The notes under the pieces were generated by a model. The model ran no database searches and had not been told where the DNA came from. It saw only the letters and a program-made list of their open reading frames with translations. Positions 1 through 6,356 of a stretch of 16,143 nt of DNA are shown piece after piece. The stretch is taken from NCBI GenBank assembly GCA_041686195.1, contig JAWLEI010000073.1:1-16143 (forward strand), read 5' to 3'. Both the position numbers and the translations under genes were made by a program. This DNA is from Desulfovermiculus sp041686195. Its GTDB lineage: Bacteria; Desulfobacterota; Desulfovibrionia; Desulfovibrionales; Desulfothermaceae. The first letter of the stretch is position 1. Each line of letters opens with the position of its first letter.

Positions 1-437
1 GTTTGGACATGACAGTTTTTCAGGGGCTAAAAGTTTGGGTTGGGTGTGGCCTCGTATGAAACAAGATTTTATCCCTAAGATGGCTCTGGCTTTTCCGGGC
101 TGGCCCTCTCCGAGGCCCAGCCTCTTTGATCAACGCACTCCCGGCCCTCGGAGAGGCCCGGGCTACTGGGCTCAGCCCTGTTCATAACCTATTTCTTACT
201 TGATCAAACGGATGCAATTTTTGGACATATTAATAACTTAATGTTTCAGCGCAGCCAGAGGGCGCTCAACGTAAACATTCGGGAGATAATGACCTGATGA
301 AGGGTTGTCCGTCAAGAGCCGGCCATATTCAAACTATTTGAATTTTCCATAACTCCATGGCACTGTCTCTGGAACACAGATTGGTTGATCGTCAAAAGAA
401 CCTCTTGTCAGTTCAGCTGAACAAAGGAGAAAAGTGT
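1..437. other. Non-coding leader region at the window edge
   Basis: No convincing gene is visible before the crotonase start at 438. The region holds an imperfect GC-rich inverted repeat (102-159), a small GGGCT-C-AGCCC hairpin (168-178), and an AT-rich stretch around 195-245 that could contain the promoter of the first gene. TTGGAC at 221-226 resembles a -35 box, but no good -10 lies at 16-18 nt, so I do not call a promoter. An in-frame upward extension of the crotonase to 357 exists but has no ribosome binding site. Confidence 0.6.
102..159. repeat. Imperfect GC-rich inverted repeat
   Basis: The arms at 105-115 (CCTCTCCGAGG) and 146-156 (CCTCGGAGAGG) pair perfectly over 11 bp. The stem extends on both sides past single C/C mismatches, leaving a loop of about 24 nt. 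No T-tract follows, so a Rho-independent terminator for a gene left of the window is only one possibility. It could also be a dispersed intergenic repeat. Confidence 0.5.
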
Positions 438-1229
438 ATGGCCTATGAGAACATTTTGCTCGAGGTGCAAGACAATGTTGCAGTGGTGACCATCAATCGG
501 CCCAAGGTGCTCAATGCTTTAAATCCTGATACATTGCAGGAGCTGGAGCAAGCCATTACTGAGATTCGAGCCAATGCGGATGCTCGGGTCATGGTCATAA
601 CCGGGGCCGGGGACAAGGCCTTTGTAGCCGGGGCGGACATTTCCGAGTTTCCGAAGATGAATGCCCTGCAGGCCAGGATGTTTGCCCAAAAAGGGCATGA
701 TGTCTTTTTTGCCCTTGAAGAACTGCCTATCCCGGTTATCGCCTGCGTGAACGGATTTGCCCTGGGCGGGGGATGTGAGATGGCCATGAGCTGCGACTTT
801 ATTTATGCCTCAGATCAGGCCAAGTTTGGTCAGCCGGAGATCAATCTGGGGATTATTCCCGGTTTTGGCGGCACGCAGCGCCTGTCCAGGCTGGTGGGCC
901 GGGCCAAGGCCAAAGAGTTGTGCATGACCGGTGATCAGATCCCGGCCCAGGAAGCCAAGGACATAGGGCTGGTCGCCCAGGTCTTTCCCCATGCCGAACT
1001 CAAGGAAACGGTGATGAAGGTGGCCAAGAAGATGGCTGCCAAGGGCCGGGTCTCGCTGCGGGCCATCAAGCAGGTTATTGACCGGGGAGTGGAAGCAGAC
1101 TTGAAGACCGGGTGCGCATATGAGGTGGAATCATTCGCCACCAGCTTTGTCAGCCAGGATGCCAAGGAAGGAGCCACCGCCTTTTTAGAAAAACGCAAAC
1201 CGGAATTCAAGGGCACCTTCACCAGTTAA
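438..1229 (+). CDS. Enoyl-CoA hydratase / 3-hydroxybutyryl-CoA dehydratase (crotonase family)
   Basis: A cytoplasmic crotonase-fold enzyme of 263 residues, the usual family length, expected to hydrate 2-enoyl-CoA to 3-hydroxyacyl-CoA (or the reverse) in beta-oxidation or butyrate-type metabolism. The oxyanion-hole segments are visible as AGADI (residues 64-68) and ALGGG (108-112). Both glutamates that activate water in classical hydratases are present: E114 in GGGCEMAMSCD and E134 in FGQPEINLG. PGFGGTQRL follows. The ATG at 438 is chosen because AAAGGAGA (423-430) lies just upstream; the frame is open to 357 but without a binding site. The gene ends in a strong terminator, so it is probably monocistronic. 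Chain-length preference cannot be read from the sequence; a short-chain substrate is a guess from similarity to crotonase of anaerobes. Confidence 0.93.
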   Translation: MAYENILLEVQDNVAVVTINRPKVLNALNPDTLQELEQAITEIRANADARVMVITGAGDKAFVAGADISEFPKMNALQARMFAQKGHDVFFALEELPIPVIACVNGFALGGGCEMAMSCDFIYASDQAKFGQPEINLGIIPGFGGTQRLSRLVGRAKAKELCMTGDQIPAQEAKDIGLVAQVFPHAELKETVMKVAKKMAAKGRVSLRAIKQVIDRGVEADLKTGCAYEVESFATSFVSQDAKEGATAFLEKRKPEFKGTFTS

Positions 1230-1270
1230 AAATTCAGAGCGGCCGGATGGGCCGGCCGCTCTGAATTTTT
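1230..1270 (+). terminator. Rho-independent terminator after the first crotonase
   Basis: A 17-bp perfect stem (arms 1230-1246 and 1252-1268) with a 5-nt loop starts directly after the stop codon. The stem ends in AT pairs and runs into a T-tract at 1266-1270. It separates the two crotonase genes transcriptionally. Confidence 0.9.
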
Positions 1271-1319
1271 CATATTAAAGAGAGGAGCTTCTCTGAGAGC
1301 TGAGGCACAGATAAGTGCT

Positions 1320-1335
1320 TACCGTTCGGACGGTA
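1320..1335. promoter_or_regulatory. Possible TetR-type operator upstream of the second crotonase
   Basis: TACCGT-TCGG-ACGGTA is a 16-bp inverted repeat with perfect 6-bp arms, lying 25 nt upstream of the ATG at 1361. Its size and the ACCG...CGGT arms are typical of TetR-family operators, and TetR-family repressors often control acyl-CoA genes. Position suggests it overlaps or follows the promoter. No regulator gene for it lies in the window, so the family assignment is inference. Confidence 0.4.
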
Positions 1336-1360
1336 ATTTATTGTATGAGGGATAAAAGAG

Positions 1361-2149
1361 ATGAGCATGGAGCTGAATACGTGCAGGTATGAGTGTCCAC
1401 AGCCGGGTCTGGGAGTAATCACCCTGGACAGGCCCAAGGAATACAATGCCATAAATAAGACCATGACCGAAGAGCTGAGTCAGATCCTGGATGAGTCCTC
1501 AGCGGATGACCGGGTGCGGGCCCTGGTTCTGACCGGGAACGACCCGGCTTTCTGCGCCGGTGGTGATTTAGGCTGGCTGATGCAGGCCGATGACAGACCC
1601 AAAAAGCGGGAGATTGTCGATCTGGCTGGCCAGCTTATTTTGAAATTGTGGGCAATGGACAAGCCGATTGTGGCGGCAGTCAACGGAGTGGCTGCCGGAG
1701 CTGGAACGGCTTTGGTCATGGCCTGCGATGTAAGTATTGCGGCCGAATCGGCCCGGTTTGCCCCCAATTTTGTGAACATAGCCGCCGTCCCGGACAGTGG
1801 GGCATCCTGGTTCCTGCCCCGGGTGGTGGGGATGCACCGGGCCATGGAGCTTATGCTCTCCGGACGGACCCTGTCCGCCCGGGAAGCCCATGAGTTGGGA
1901 ATCTTTACCCATCTGGTCCCTGACCAGGAGCTGGAAGAAAAAGCCCTGGAGCTGGGCGGCAAGCTGGCGAGTGGTCCGCAGGGCGCGGTTTTGTCCATCA
2001 AGGCCCTGCTCAAGGCCAGTCTGGGTCAAGGGTTGAGCCGGCATCTGGAAGATGAGGCCGAACGCCAGGTCCAGGCCTGGTCGGACCCGGATTTTGCCGA
2101 AGGGGTGCAGGCCTTTGTGCATAAGCGCAGGCCGCGCTTTGCTTGCTAA
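1361..2149 (+). CDS. Crotonase-fold protein lacking both hydratase glutamates (isomerase-like)
   Basis: A 262-residue crotonase-fold protein, clearly homologous to its neighbour over the whole length (AFCAGGDL for oxyanion segment 1; AAGAG for segment 2). At the two positions of the hydratase glutamates it has alanine (A117, in GAGTALVMACD) and phenylalanine (F137, in FAPNFVNI). It carries PDSGASWFLPR (144-154); an aspartate in this PD.G context is typical of PaaG-like and enoyl-CoA isomerase members of the family. It is therefore more likely an isomerase or another crotonase-superfamily activity than a hydratase. The start at 1361 has GAGGG at 1347-1351 upstream. Transcription is probably independent of the first gene because a terminator and a possible operator lie between them. 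The exact reaction is unknown. Confidence 0.85.
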   Translation: MSMELNTCRYECPQPGLGVITLDRPKEYNAINKTMTEELSQILDESSADDRVRALVLTGNDPAFCAGGDLGWLMQADDRPKKREIVDLAGQLILKLWAMDKPIVAAVNGVAAGAGTALVMACDVSIAAESARFAPNFVNIAAVPDSGASWFLPRVVGMHRAMELMLSGRTLSAREAHELGIFTHLVPDQELEEKALELGGKLASGPQGAVLSIKALLKASLGQGLSRHLEDEAERQVQAWSDPDFAEGVQAFVHKRRPRFAC

Positions 2150-2154
2150 GGGGA

Positions 2155-2190
2155 GCGGGAATTCATTTCCCGCGCTGCTCAAGTGCAGCG
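2155..2190 (+). terminator. Overlapping hairpins after the second crotonase
   Basis: GCGGGAA (2155-2161) pairs with TTCCCGC (2167-2173). The overlapping arms CGCTGC (2173-2178) and GCAGCG (2185-2190) form a second stem, so the two may alternate. An A-rich rather than T-rich stretch follows, so termination on this strand is uncertain. Confidence 0.35.
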
Positions 2191-2245
2191 TGCAAAAAGT
2201 GAAGTACTTCTGGCCCTCATTTGTAAGAAAATACTGGGTGCTGTT

Positions 2246-2334
2246 CTTAAAGTAGGACGCGGTTGCCCTCAACCGCTGTCCATTGCTTTTCGAATGCAGG
2301 CCTGCCCTTGAGGGCAAGGGCGGCCTACTTTAAG
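2246..2334. repeat. REPIN-like element: two inverted 36-nt hairpin units
   Basis: The left unit (2246-2281) and the reverse complement of the right unit (2299-2334) match at 29 of 36 positions. The outer 11 nt (CTTAAAGTAGG) are identical. Each unit folds into an 11-bp hairpin with a 4-nt CCCT loop and one bulged base. Six of the seven differences form three compensated base-pair changes (A-T to C-G, and two G-C to C-G); the seventh is the bulged base. The units flank a 17-nt spacer. Six Ts follow at 2341-2346, so the element may also terminate the upstream gene. It lies between convergent genes. The layout matches REP doublets (REPINs) mobilised by RAYT transposases, but no such transposase is in the window. 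Confidence 0.7.
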
Positions 2335-2398
2335 ACCTCATTTTTTCATGCTTCGCTGTGTCTGCGCATTGGCAGGCATGTGGGTTAGTAAGACCCGA

Positions 2399-3376
2399 TC
2401 AGGCTCCGGAAGATGCGGTCCAGATCTGGTACTCTCCGGCCATTTCCTGGATGACCTCCCCCTGAGACTTCAGATAGCTCAGATGGGCCAGGGCCTCACC
2501 AGTGGCAAACCATTTCTGGGCCAGGGGGAACTTTTCCCAGTCTCTGGTGTCCAGGTCCCAGCTCATATGCGAGGCGATGTGGAAGGCGGTTCCAGGATGA
2601 TCGCGGACGATGGTCTTTACCTCTTCCAGCCGCTGGTGGTGATGGCGCTTGAGTTCCTGTACCCGCTGGCGATGAGTTGAAAACAAGCGCCGATGTCCGG
2701 GCAGGACCCGGGTAACATCAAGGTCGTGCACCCGGTCCAGACTGTGCAGATACTCGTCAAGAGGGTTCCGGCCCGGCCGCCACTGGGAAATATTGGGCGT
2801 GATTTCCTCCAGGAGCATATCCCCGGCAAAGAGCAGGCCATGCTCGGGGACATAAAAGCAGAGATGGCCTTTGGTATGACCAGGCGTAATCATGCAGTGC
2901 AGATTGAGGCCGTCAACACTGACAATATCACCCTCATCCAGTATGCTTATCTCCACCTCTCCCTGCGGCCGGTACTTGAATCCCGGATGGGTATCGATCG
3001 TCTTTTGCAGCTGGTCATCCGGCAGGCCGTTGATGCGGGCAAAATACAGGATACCTTCCCAGTCCGCCGGCTGATTCACGACGTCTGCGTCAGGCTTGCT
3101 CATCATGATCCGCGCCCCTTGAGCGCTCAGTGTGGGGGCCAGTCCGCTGTGGTCTGAATGCATATGGGTGATCAGGACATCGGTGTGCTTGATATCAACA
3201 TGAAGCTGCGCAAGCCCCTGCTGCAGGGCCTCCAGGCAGGAGCTGCGGTTCAGGCCGGTATCTATGAGGCATGACCGATCCCGGCCCTTGAGTACATAGG
3301 CATTGAGGTACTTGAGGGGATTTTTGGGCATGGGCACGGTGATTCGGAATATATTTTCCCCGATTTGATCTGGCAT
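2399..3376 (-). CDS. Metallo-beta-lactamase-fold hydrolase, LACTB2-like
   Basis: A 325-residue MBL-fold metallohydrolase. The metal-binding motif HMHSDH is at residues 71-76 (H71, H73, D75, H76). Further ligands are H167 in TPGHTKGH, D186 in FAGDMLL and H228 in LPGHR, so the dinuclear zinc site appears complete. The C-terminal ~90 residues, containing AHLSYLKSQG, resemble the winged-helix tail of LACTB2-type MBL proteins. No signal peptide is seen, so it is probably cytoplasmic. The substrate is unknown; family members include thioesterases, glyoxalase II-like enzymes and nucleases. The start has a good binding site (AAGGAGAG on the minus strand). It begins 27 nt after the dinB stop codon on the same strand, which suggests co-transcription. 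Confidence 0.88.
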   Translation of the reverse strand: MPDQIGENIFRITVPMPKNPLKYLNAYVLKGRDRSCLIDTGLNRSSCLEALQQGLAQLHVDIKHTDVLITHMHSDHSGLAPTLSAQGARIMMSKPDADVVNQPADWEGILYFARINGLPDDQLQKTIDTHPGFKYRPQGEVEISILDEGDIVSVDGLNLHCMITPGHTKGHLCFYVPEHGLLFAGDMLLEEITPNISQWRPGRNPLDEYLHSLDRVHDLDVTRVLPGHRRLFSTHRQRVQELKRHHHQRLEEVKTIVRDHPGTAFHIASHMSWDLDTRDWEKFPLAQKWFATGEALAHLSYLKSQGEVIQEMAGEYQIWTASSGA

Positions 3377-3403
3377 TACTCTCTCCTTGTATGTGCATAT
3401 TCA

Positions 3404-4573
3404 TTATTTTTTCTTCAGGTCCAGGACAGTCCCTCGAACCAGGGCCTGCTGGCCGTACTTGTCGGTGATCGCGTCAACAGCCCGGTCCAGATTCCGGGTC
3501 GAAGCCAGGTTTTGTTCCGGAAACAAAGAGAGCTGTGTCTGACGGGGGTGAAACTGGGATACACTTATCCCGCATAAGCGAACAGATCGGGACAGGCTGA
3601 GCTGGTCCAGCAGGGAGCAGGCTGTGCGGTAAATGGTCTGTGTACAAGATGTCGGCCGGGTCAGGGTCGCGTTCCTGGTAATGGTTTGAAAATCGTTGAA
3701 CTTGATCTTCAAAGTCACGGTCCGGCCCTGACATTTGATCCGGCGCAAGGCCCGACCTACCTCTTCACTTTGATGCAAAAGCCAGGCCTTGATGACCTCC
3801 CGATCGGCCGTGTCCTTTGCAAATGTGTCCTCCGCCCCGCAAGACTTGGCCTTGCGCCTGGGCACGATTGGTGAATGGTCCAGACCCTGGGCCAGGGCAT
3901 ACAGGGCCCTGCCCCTTTGGCCCCACTTGGCTTCCCAGAACTCCGGGGAATATTGGCTGATGTGGGCGCACAGAGTGATCCCCAGCTCCTTAAGCCGGGC
4001 AACGGTCTTTGCACCGACTCCAGGCAACCTGGTCACCGGCAGGGAAGCCATGAATTCCGGGACGGTCTCCGGGGGGATGATGCGCAATCCATCCGGCTTG
4101 TCCAGGTCGGAGGCGATCTTGGCCAGAAACTTGTTTGGCGCCAGGCCAATGGAACAGGTCAACCCGTGCTCTGAAAGGATCTGTTTTTTGATGTCCATGG
4201 CCACTTTTGGTGCCGGACCCAGGAGGCGCTCGGTCCCGGTCAGATCCATATAGGCCTCGTCAATGGAGGCCTTTTCCACAACCGGTGAATACCTATGCAG
4301 AGTGTGCATGATCTGTTTGGATATTTGCCCATATCGCCTGTGGCGGCCGGAGAGGAACACGGCATGAGGGCAGAGGTTGCGGGCTACGGCCATGGACATG
4401 GCCGAGTGCACCCCAAACCGCCGGGCTTCGTAGGAAGCAGTAGAGACCACCCCCCGGTCGGAGGTTCCGCCGACGATCACCGGCTTTCCCTGCAACTCGG
4501 GCTGGTCCACCTGTTCCACAGAGGCGAAGAAGGCATCCATATCCAGGTGCAATATGATGCGGGCTGAACTCAT
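3404..4573 (-). CDS. dinB: DNA polymerase IV (Y-family translesion polymerase)
   Basis: A Y-family polymerase of 389 residues, close to the usual DinB length. The first catalytic motif is DMDAFFASVE near residues 11-20, with a phenylalanine steric gate typical of DinB. The second is SIDEAYMD, supplying the D105/E106 pair. A helix-hairpin-helix segment (LPGVGAKTVARL) follows, then the little-finger domain. The C-terminus carries QLSLF, a near-ideal beta-clamp-binding motif, so recruitment to the sliding clamp is expected. It extends primers past damaged bases without proofreading. The ATG at 4573 is preferred; an upstream TTG at 4579 adds two residues but has no better binding site. Only about 58 nt upstream precede the assembly gap, and no LexA box is visible there, so SOS control cannot be judged. 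Confidence 0.95.
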   Translation of the reverse strand: MSSARIILHLDMDAFFASVEQVDQPELQGKPVIVGGTSDRGVVSTASYEARRFGVHSAMSMAVARNLCPHAVFLSGRHRRYGQISKQIMHTLHRYSPVVEKASIDEAYMDLTGTERLLGPAPKVAMDIKKQILSEHGLTCSIGLAPNKFLAKIASDLDKPDGLRIIPPETVPEFMASLPVTRLPGVGAKTVARLKELGITLCAHISQYSPEFWEAKWGQRGRALYALAQGLDHSPIVPRRKAKSCGAEDTFAKDTADREVIKAWLLHQSEEVGRALRRIKCQGRTVTLKIKFNDFQTITRNATLTRPTSCTQTIYRTACSLLDQLSLSRSVRLCGISVSQFHPRQTQLSLFPEQNLASTRNLDRAVDAITDKYGQQALVRGTVLDLKKK

Positions 4574-4631
4574 GGCCAATCCAGCTTACATGTTGGCAAA
4601 GTGATGTGCAATCCAGGTCCCAAAACGGCCG

Positions 4632-4731
4632 NNNNNNNNNNNNNNNNNNNNNNNNNNNNNNNNNNNNNNNNNNNNNNNNNNNNNNNNNNNNNNNNNNNNN
4701 NNNNNNNNNNNNNNNNNNNNNNNNNNNNNNN
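4632..4731. other. Assembly gap of exactly 100 Ns
   Basis: One hundred consecutive Ns lie between 4632 and 4731. This round number is the conventional placeholder for a scaffold gap of unknown size, so real distance, missing genes and even contig orientation here are uncertain. The gap removes the region upstream of dinB and what lies beyond the end of the AEC permease gene. Confidence 0.95.
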
Positions 4732-4740
4732 TCAATCAGG

Positions 4741-4798
4741 CAAATTCTCTTTTTGCCCGCTTTGGGGCAAAAAATATTTCAGATTTGCCGGAGGCAAA
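4741..4798 (-). terminator. Hairpins downstream of the AEC permease gene
   Basis: Two hairpins follow the stop codon of the minus-strand permease gene: TTTGCC/GGCAAA (4784-4789 with 4793-4798) and TTTTTGCCC/GGGCAAAAA (about 4750-4758 with 4765-4773). The second has A- and T-rich flanks and could work in both directions. Its outer arms (CAAAT...ATTTG) make it an imperfect relative of the hairpin at 10739-10782. Confidence 0.55.
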
Positions 4799-4806
4799 GC
4801 TGAACC

Positions 4807-5724
4807 CTATCCGGTGAGCAGGGAAATGACCAGGGGCAGGGAAATGCCTGAGACCACAGTGGTGGAAAAGATGAGGGCAGCCAGAAGTTCCGGCGAGCGG
4901 TTGAACTTTATGGCATACATAAGGGGCAGAATGGCTGACGGACCAGATGTCTGGACCAGGGCTGCATTGTGCTCCAGGGTGGAAAAAGAAAACAGGGCCA
5001 GAATGTGATCCGCAGCAAAAGGAGAGACAATGAGCCGAATGGCGATGGCCACAATGATGGCCCCGGCATAGACCACCCAGTGCCGGCTCAAAGAAATGGT
5101 AGCCAGCTGCAGGCCAAGGACAAAAATGAGAAGTGGTATGGCCCCCTGGGCCATAAGATGAACGCCCTTGGCCAGGCCTGACGGCAGCTGCCATCCGAAG
5201 CTGGTAAAGCACAGGGCCACAACCATGGCCTGAAAGATGGGAAACTTGAGCACATCAAGGAGCATGTCCTTGGTGTGCCCTTTGTCGCTGCTCAGGAAAA
5301 TGGCCAGAGTGCTTAAAGGAATATTGAAGACCACAAAGATGATGACCGAGATGGGTACTGCTTCCTGGCCAAAAGTGAAGTAGATCAGGGGCAGACCGAA
5401 GTTGCCGATATTGACCATGGAGCAGGCCAGGATAAAGGACGTCCGGTCCTGAGTGTTCAGGCGGAGAAGGACAGCCCCCAGCCAGCCCAGGACCAGCATG
5501 CACGAAGTGAGCAGGACCATAAACCCAAATGGCTGCCAAAGCTGCGGCAGAGTGGTTTCATGTCGGGTCAGGGAGTCAAAGACAAGCAAAGGGACAAAGA
5601 TATTCAAAGCCAAAGTGGCCATTTGCCTGATATCGGGTTGAAAATACCGCTGATAAAAGACGGCTATGGCCACAACGAGCAGGAGAGGCAACAGGGATTG
5701 ATTGAATATGATCAAAAATTGCAT
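4807..5724 (-). CDS. AEC-family permease (auxin efflux carrier family)
   Basis: A 305-residue, strongly hydrophobic inner-membrane protein with about ten predicted membrane segments. The N-terminal segment, a central hydrophilic break (SSDKGHTKDM, about 145-154) and the second five-segment half fit the AEC/bile-acid-sodium-symporter-like fold. Family hallmarks seen are LNIFVPLLVF (about 40-49) and NIGNFGLPL (about 105-113), the latter resembling the conserved N-x-GN-x-G-x-P motif of AEC transporters. Bacterial members export or import small carboxylates such as malate or malonate, but the substrate cannot be inferred here. The ATG at 5724 has only a weak binding site. The gene is divergent from arsR and shares with it a control region containing a 48-bp palindrome. 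Confidence 0.85.
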   Translation of the reverse strand: MQFLIIFNQSLLPLLLVVAIAVFYQRYFQPDIRQMATLALNIFVPLLVFDSLTRHETTLPQLWQPFGFMVLLTSCMLVLGWLGAVLLRLNTQDRTSFILACSMVNIGNFGLPLIYFTFGQEAVPISVIIFVVFNIPLSTLAIFLSSDKGHTKDMLLDVLKFPIFQAMVVALCFTSFGWQLPSGLAKGVHLMAQGAIPLLIFVLGLQLATISLSRHWVVYAGAIIVAIAIRLIVSPFAADHILALFSFSTLEHNAALVQTSGPSAILPLMYAIKFNRSPELLAALIFSTTVVSGISLPLVISLLTG

Positions 5725-5777
5725 AGCTCAGATCCACAGCACGGTCTGGTAAATATGTTTTTCGGTATAAACAGATA

Positions 5778-5825
5778 ACAATTCCCATATCAGCCAAGCC
5801 CGGGCTTGGCTGATATGGGAATTGT
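5778..5825. promoter_or_regulatory. Perfect 48-bp palindrome in the divergent AEC/ArsR control region
   Basis: Bases 5778-5801 are the exact reverse complement of 5802-5825, with no loop; the centre is CCCGGG. It lies two bases before a TTGACA -35 box that serves the ArsR operon. A terminator role is unlikely between divergent promoters and without a T-tract. It could be a dimeric or tetrameric regulator's operator, or a cruciform-forming repeat. Confidence 0.7.
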
Positions 5826-5826
5826 C

Positions 5827-5856
5827 TTGACATCGCTGGCTTTTGTTGGCTATTTT
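5827..5856 (+). promoter_or_regulatory. Sigma-70-type promoter of the arsR operon
   Basis: A perfect TTGACA (5827-5832) is followed after 18 nt by TATTTT (5851-5856), a four-of-six -10 match. TATTTT-ACC-AAAATA (5851-5865) is an inverted repeat overlapping the -10, a typical place for an autorepressing ArsR operator. The transcript would start near 5863, about 60 nt before the start codon. Confidence 0.5.
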
Positions 5857-5921
5857 ACCAAAATAAACAAATAAAATGCAGCCAAGGTTCATAGAGTTCG
5901 CTTTACTTGACTGGAGGAATC

Positions 5922-6245
5922 ATGGAAAACAATCTCAGGCATAAGTATGAATACCGGGCCAAGGTATTCAAGGCCATGGGGCATCCGACCCGTTTGTTTA
6001 TCCTGGATGAACTGGGAAAGCAAGAACGGTGCGTGTATGAACTCACTGAAATGGTGGGGGCAGACGTGTCAACTGTATCCAAGCATCTGTCCCTGCTCAA
6101 GGAATCCGGCCTGGTGGAATATGACAAAAGGGGGACCCAGATCTTTTACTCCCTGGCAGCCCCGTGCGTATTGAATTTTTTCGATTGCCTGGAGGCCCTG
6201 CTGCACAATCAGATGCACAAACAGCTGGCATGGATGAATGGATAG
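5922..6245 (+). CDS. ArsR/SmtB-family winged-helix regulator
   Basis: A 107-residue regulator of the usual ArsR length. Residues about 14-75 form the winged helix: FKAMGHPTRLFILDEL, then the recognition-helix region DVSTVSKHLSLLKESGLV and the wing RGTQIFYSL. The canonical metal-sensing ELCVC box is reduced to ERCVYEL with one cysteine. Two more cysteines lie in the C-terminal helix (PCVLNFFDC), so a three-thiol inter-helix site for a soft metal or a redox switch is possible; this is inference. The ATG at 5922 follows GGAGG (5913-5917); the TTG at 5907 lies upstream of that site and is rejected. It leads an operon with two half-permeases and probably represses it. Confidence 0.9.
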   Translation: MENNLRHKYEYRAKVFKAMGHPTRLFILDELGKQERCVYELTEMVGADVSTVSKHLSLLKESGLVEYDKRGTQIFYSLAAPCVLNFFDCLEALLHNQMHKQLAWMNG

Positions 6246-6297
6246 CCCGCATCCTTGGCCGATATTATCCTGCAACTCATTACATCACGTCTCACCT

Positions 6298-6340
6298 CTG
6301 AGCTCAGCCCATAATGCACGCAAATGTGCACAGAGCTCAG
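6298..6340 (+). promoter_or_regulatory. Nested hairpin in the arsR-permease leader
   Basis: CTGAGCTC (6298-6305) pairs with GAGCTCAG (6333-6340). Inside, TGCAC (6315-6319) pairs with GTGCA (6326-6330) around a 6-nt loop. The structure ends 8 nt before the probable binding site of the first permease (GGAG, 6349-6352). There is no T-tract, so translational control or mRNA processing is more likely than termination. A spurious ATG at 6324 lies within the hairpin. Confidence 0.5.
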
Positions 6341-6356
6341 TATCTGTTGGAGTTCC

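Noticed and set aside
357..437. 27-residue N-terminal extension of the first crotonase
   Set aside because: No ribosome binding site precedes 357; the ATG at 438 has AAAGGAGA and matches the normal crotonase N-terminus.
1568..2317. 249-codon frame antisense to the second crotonase
   Set aside because: It overlaps a clear crotonase gene and the REPIN-like element; length alone reflects GC bias in a shadow frame.
2693..3157. 154-codon plus-strand frame inside the MBL gene
   Set aside because: It is antisense to an MBL protein with a full metal-binding motif set and has no family features.
4601..5008. Open frame spanning the N gap
   Set aside because: It crosses unknown sequence and lies antisense to the well-supported AEC permease gene.
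5778..5825. Palindrome as a Rho-independent terminator
   Set aside because: It lies between divergent start regions, has no loop and no T-tract, and borders a -35 box.
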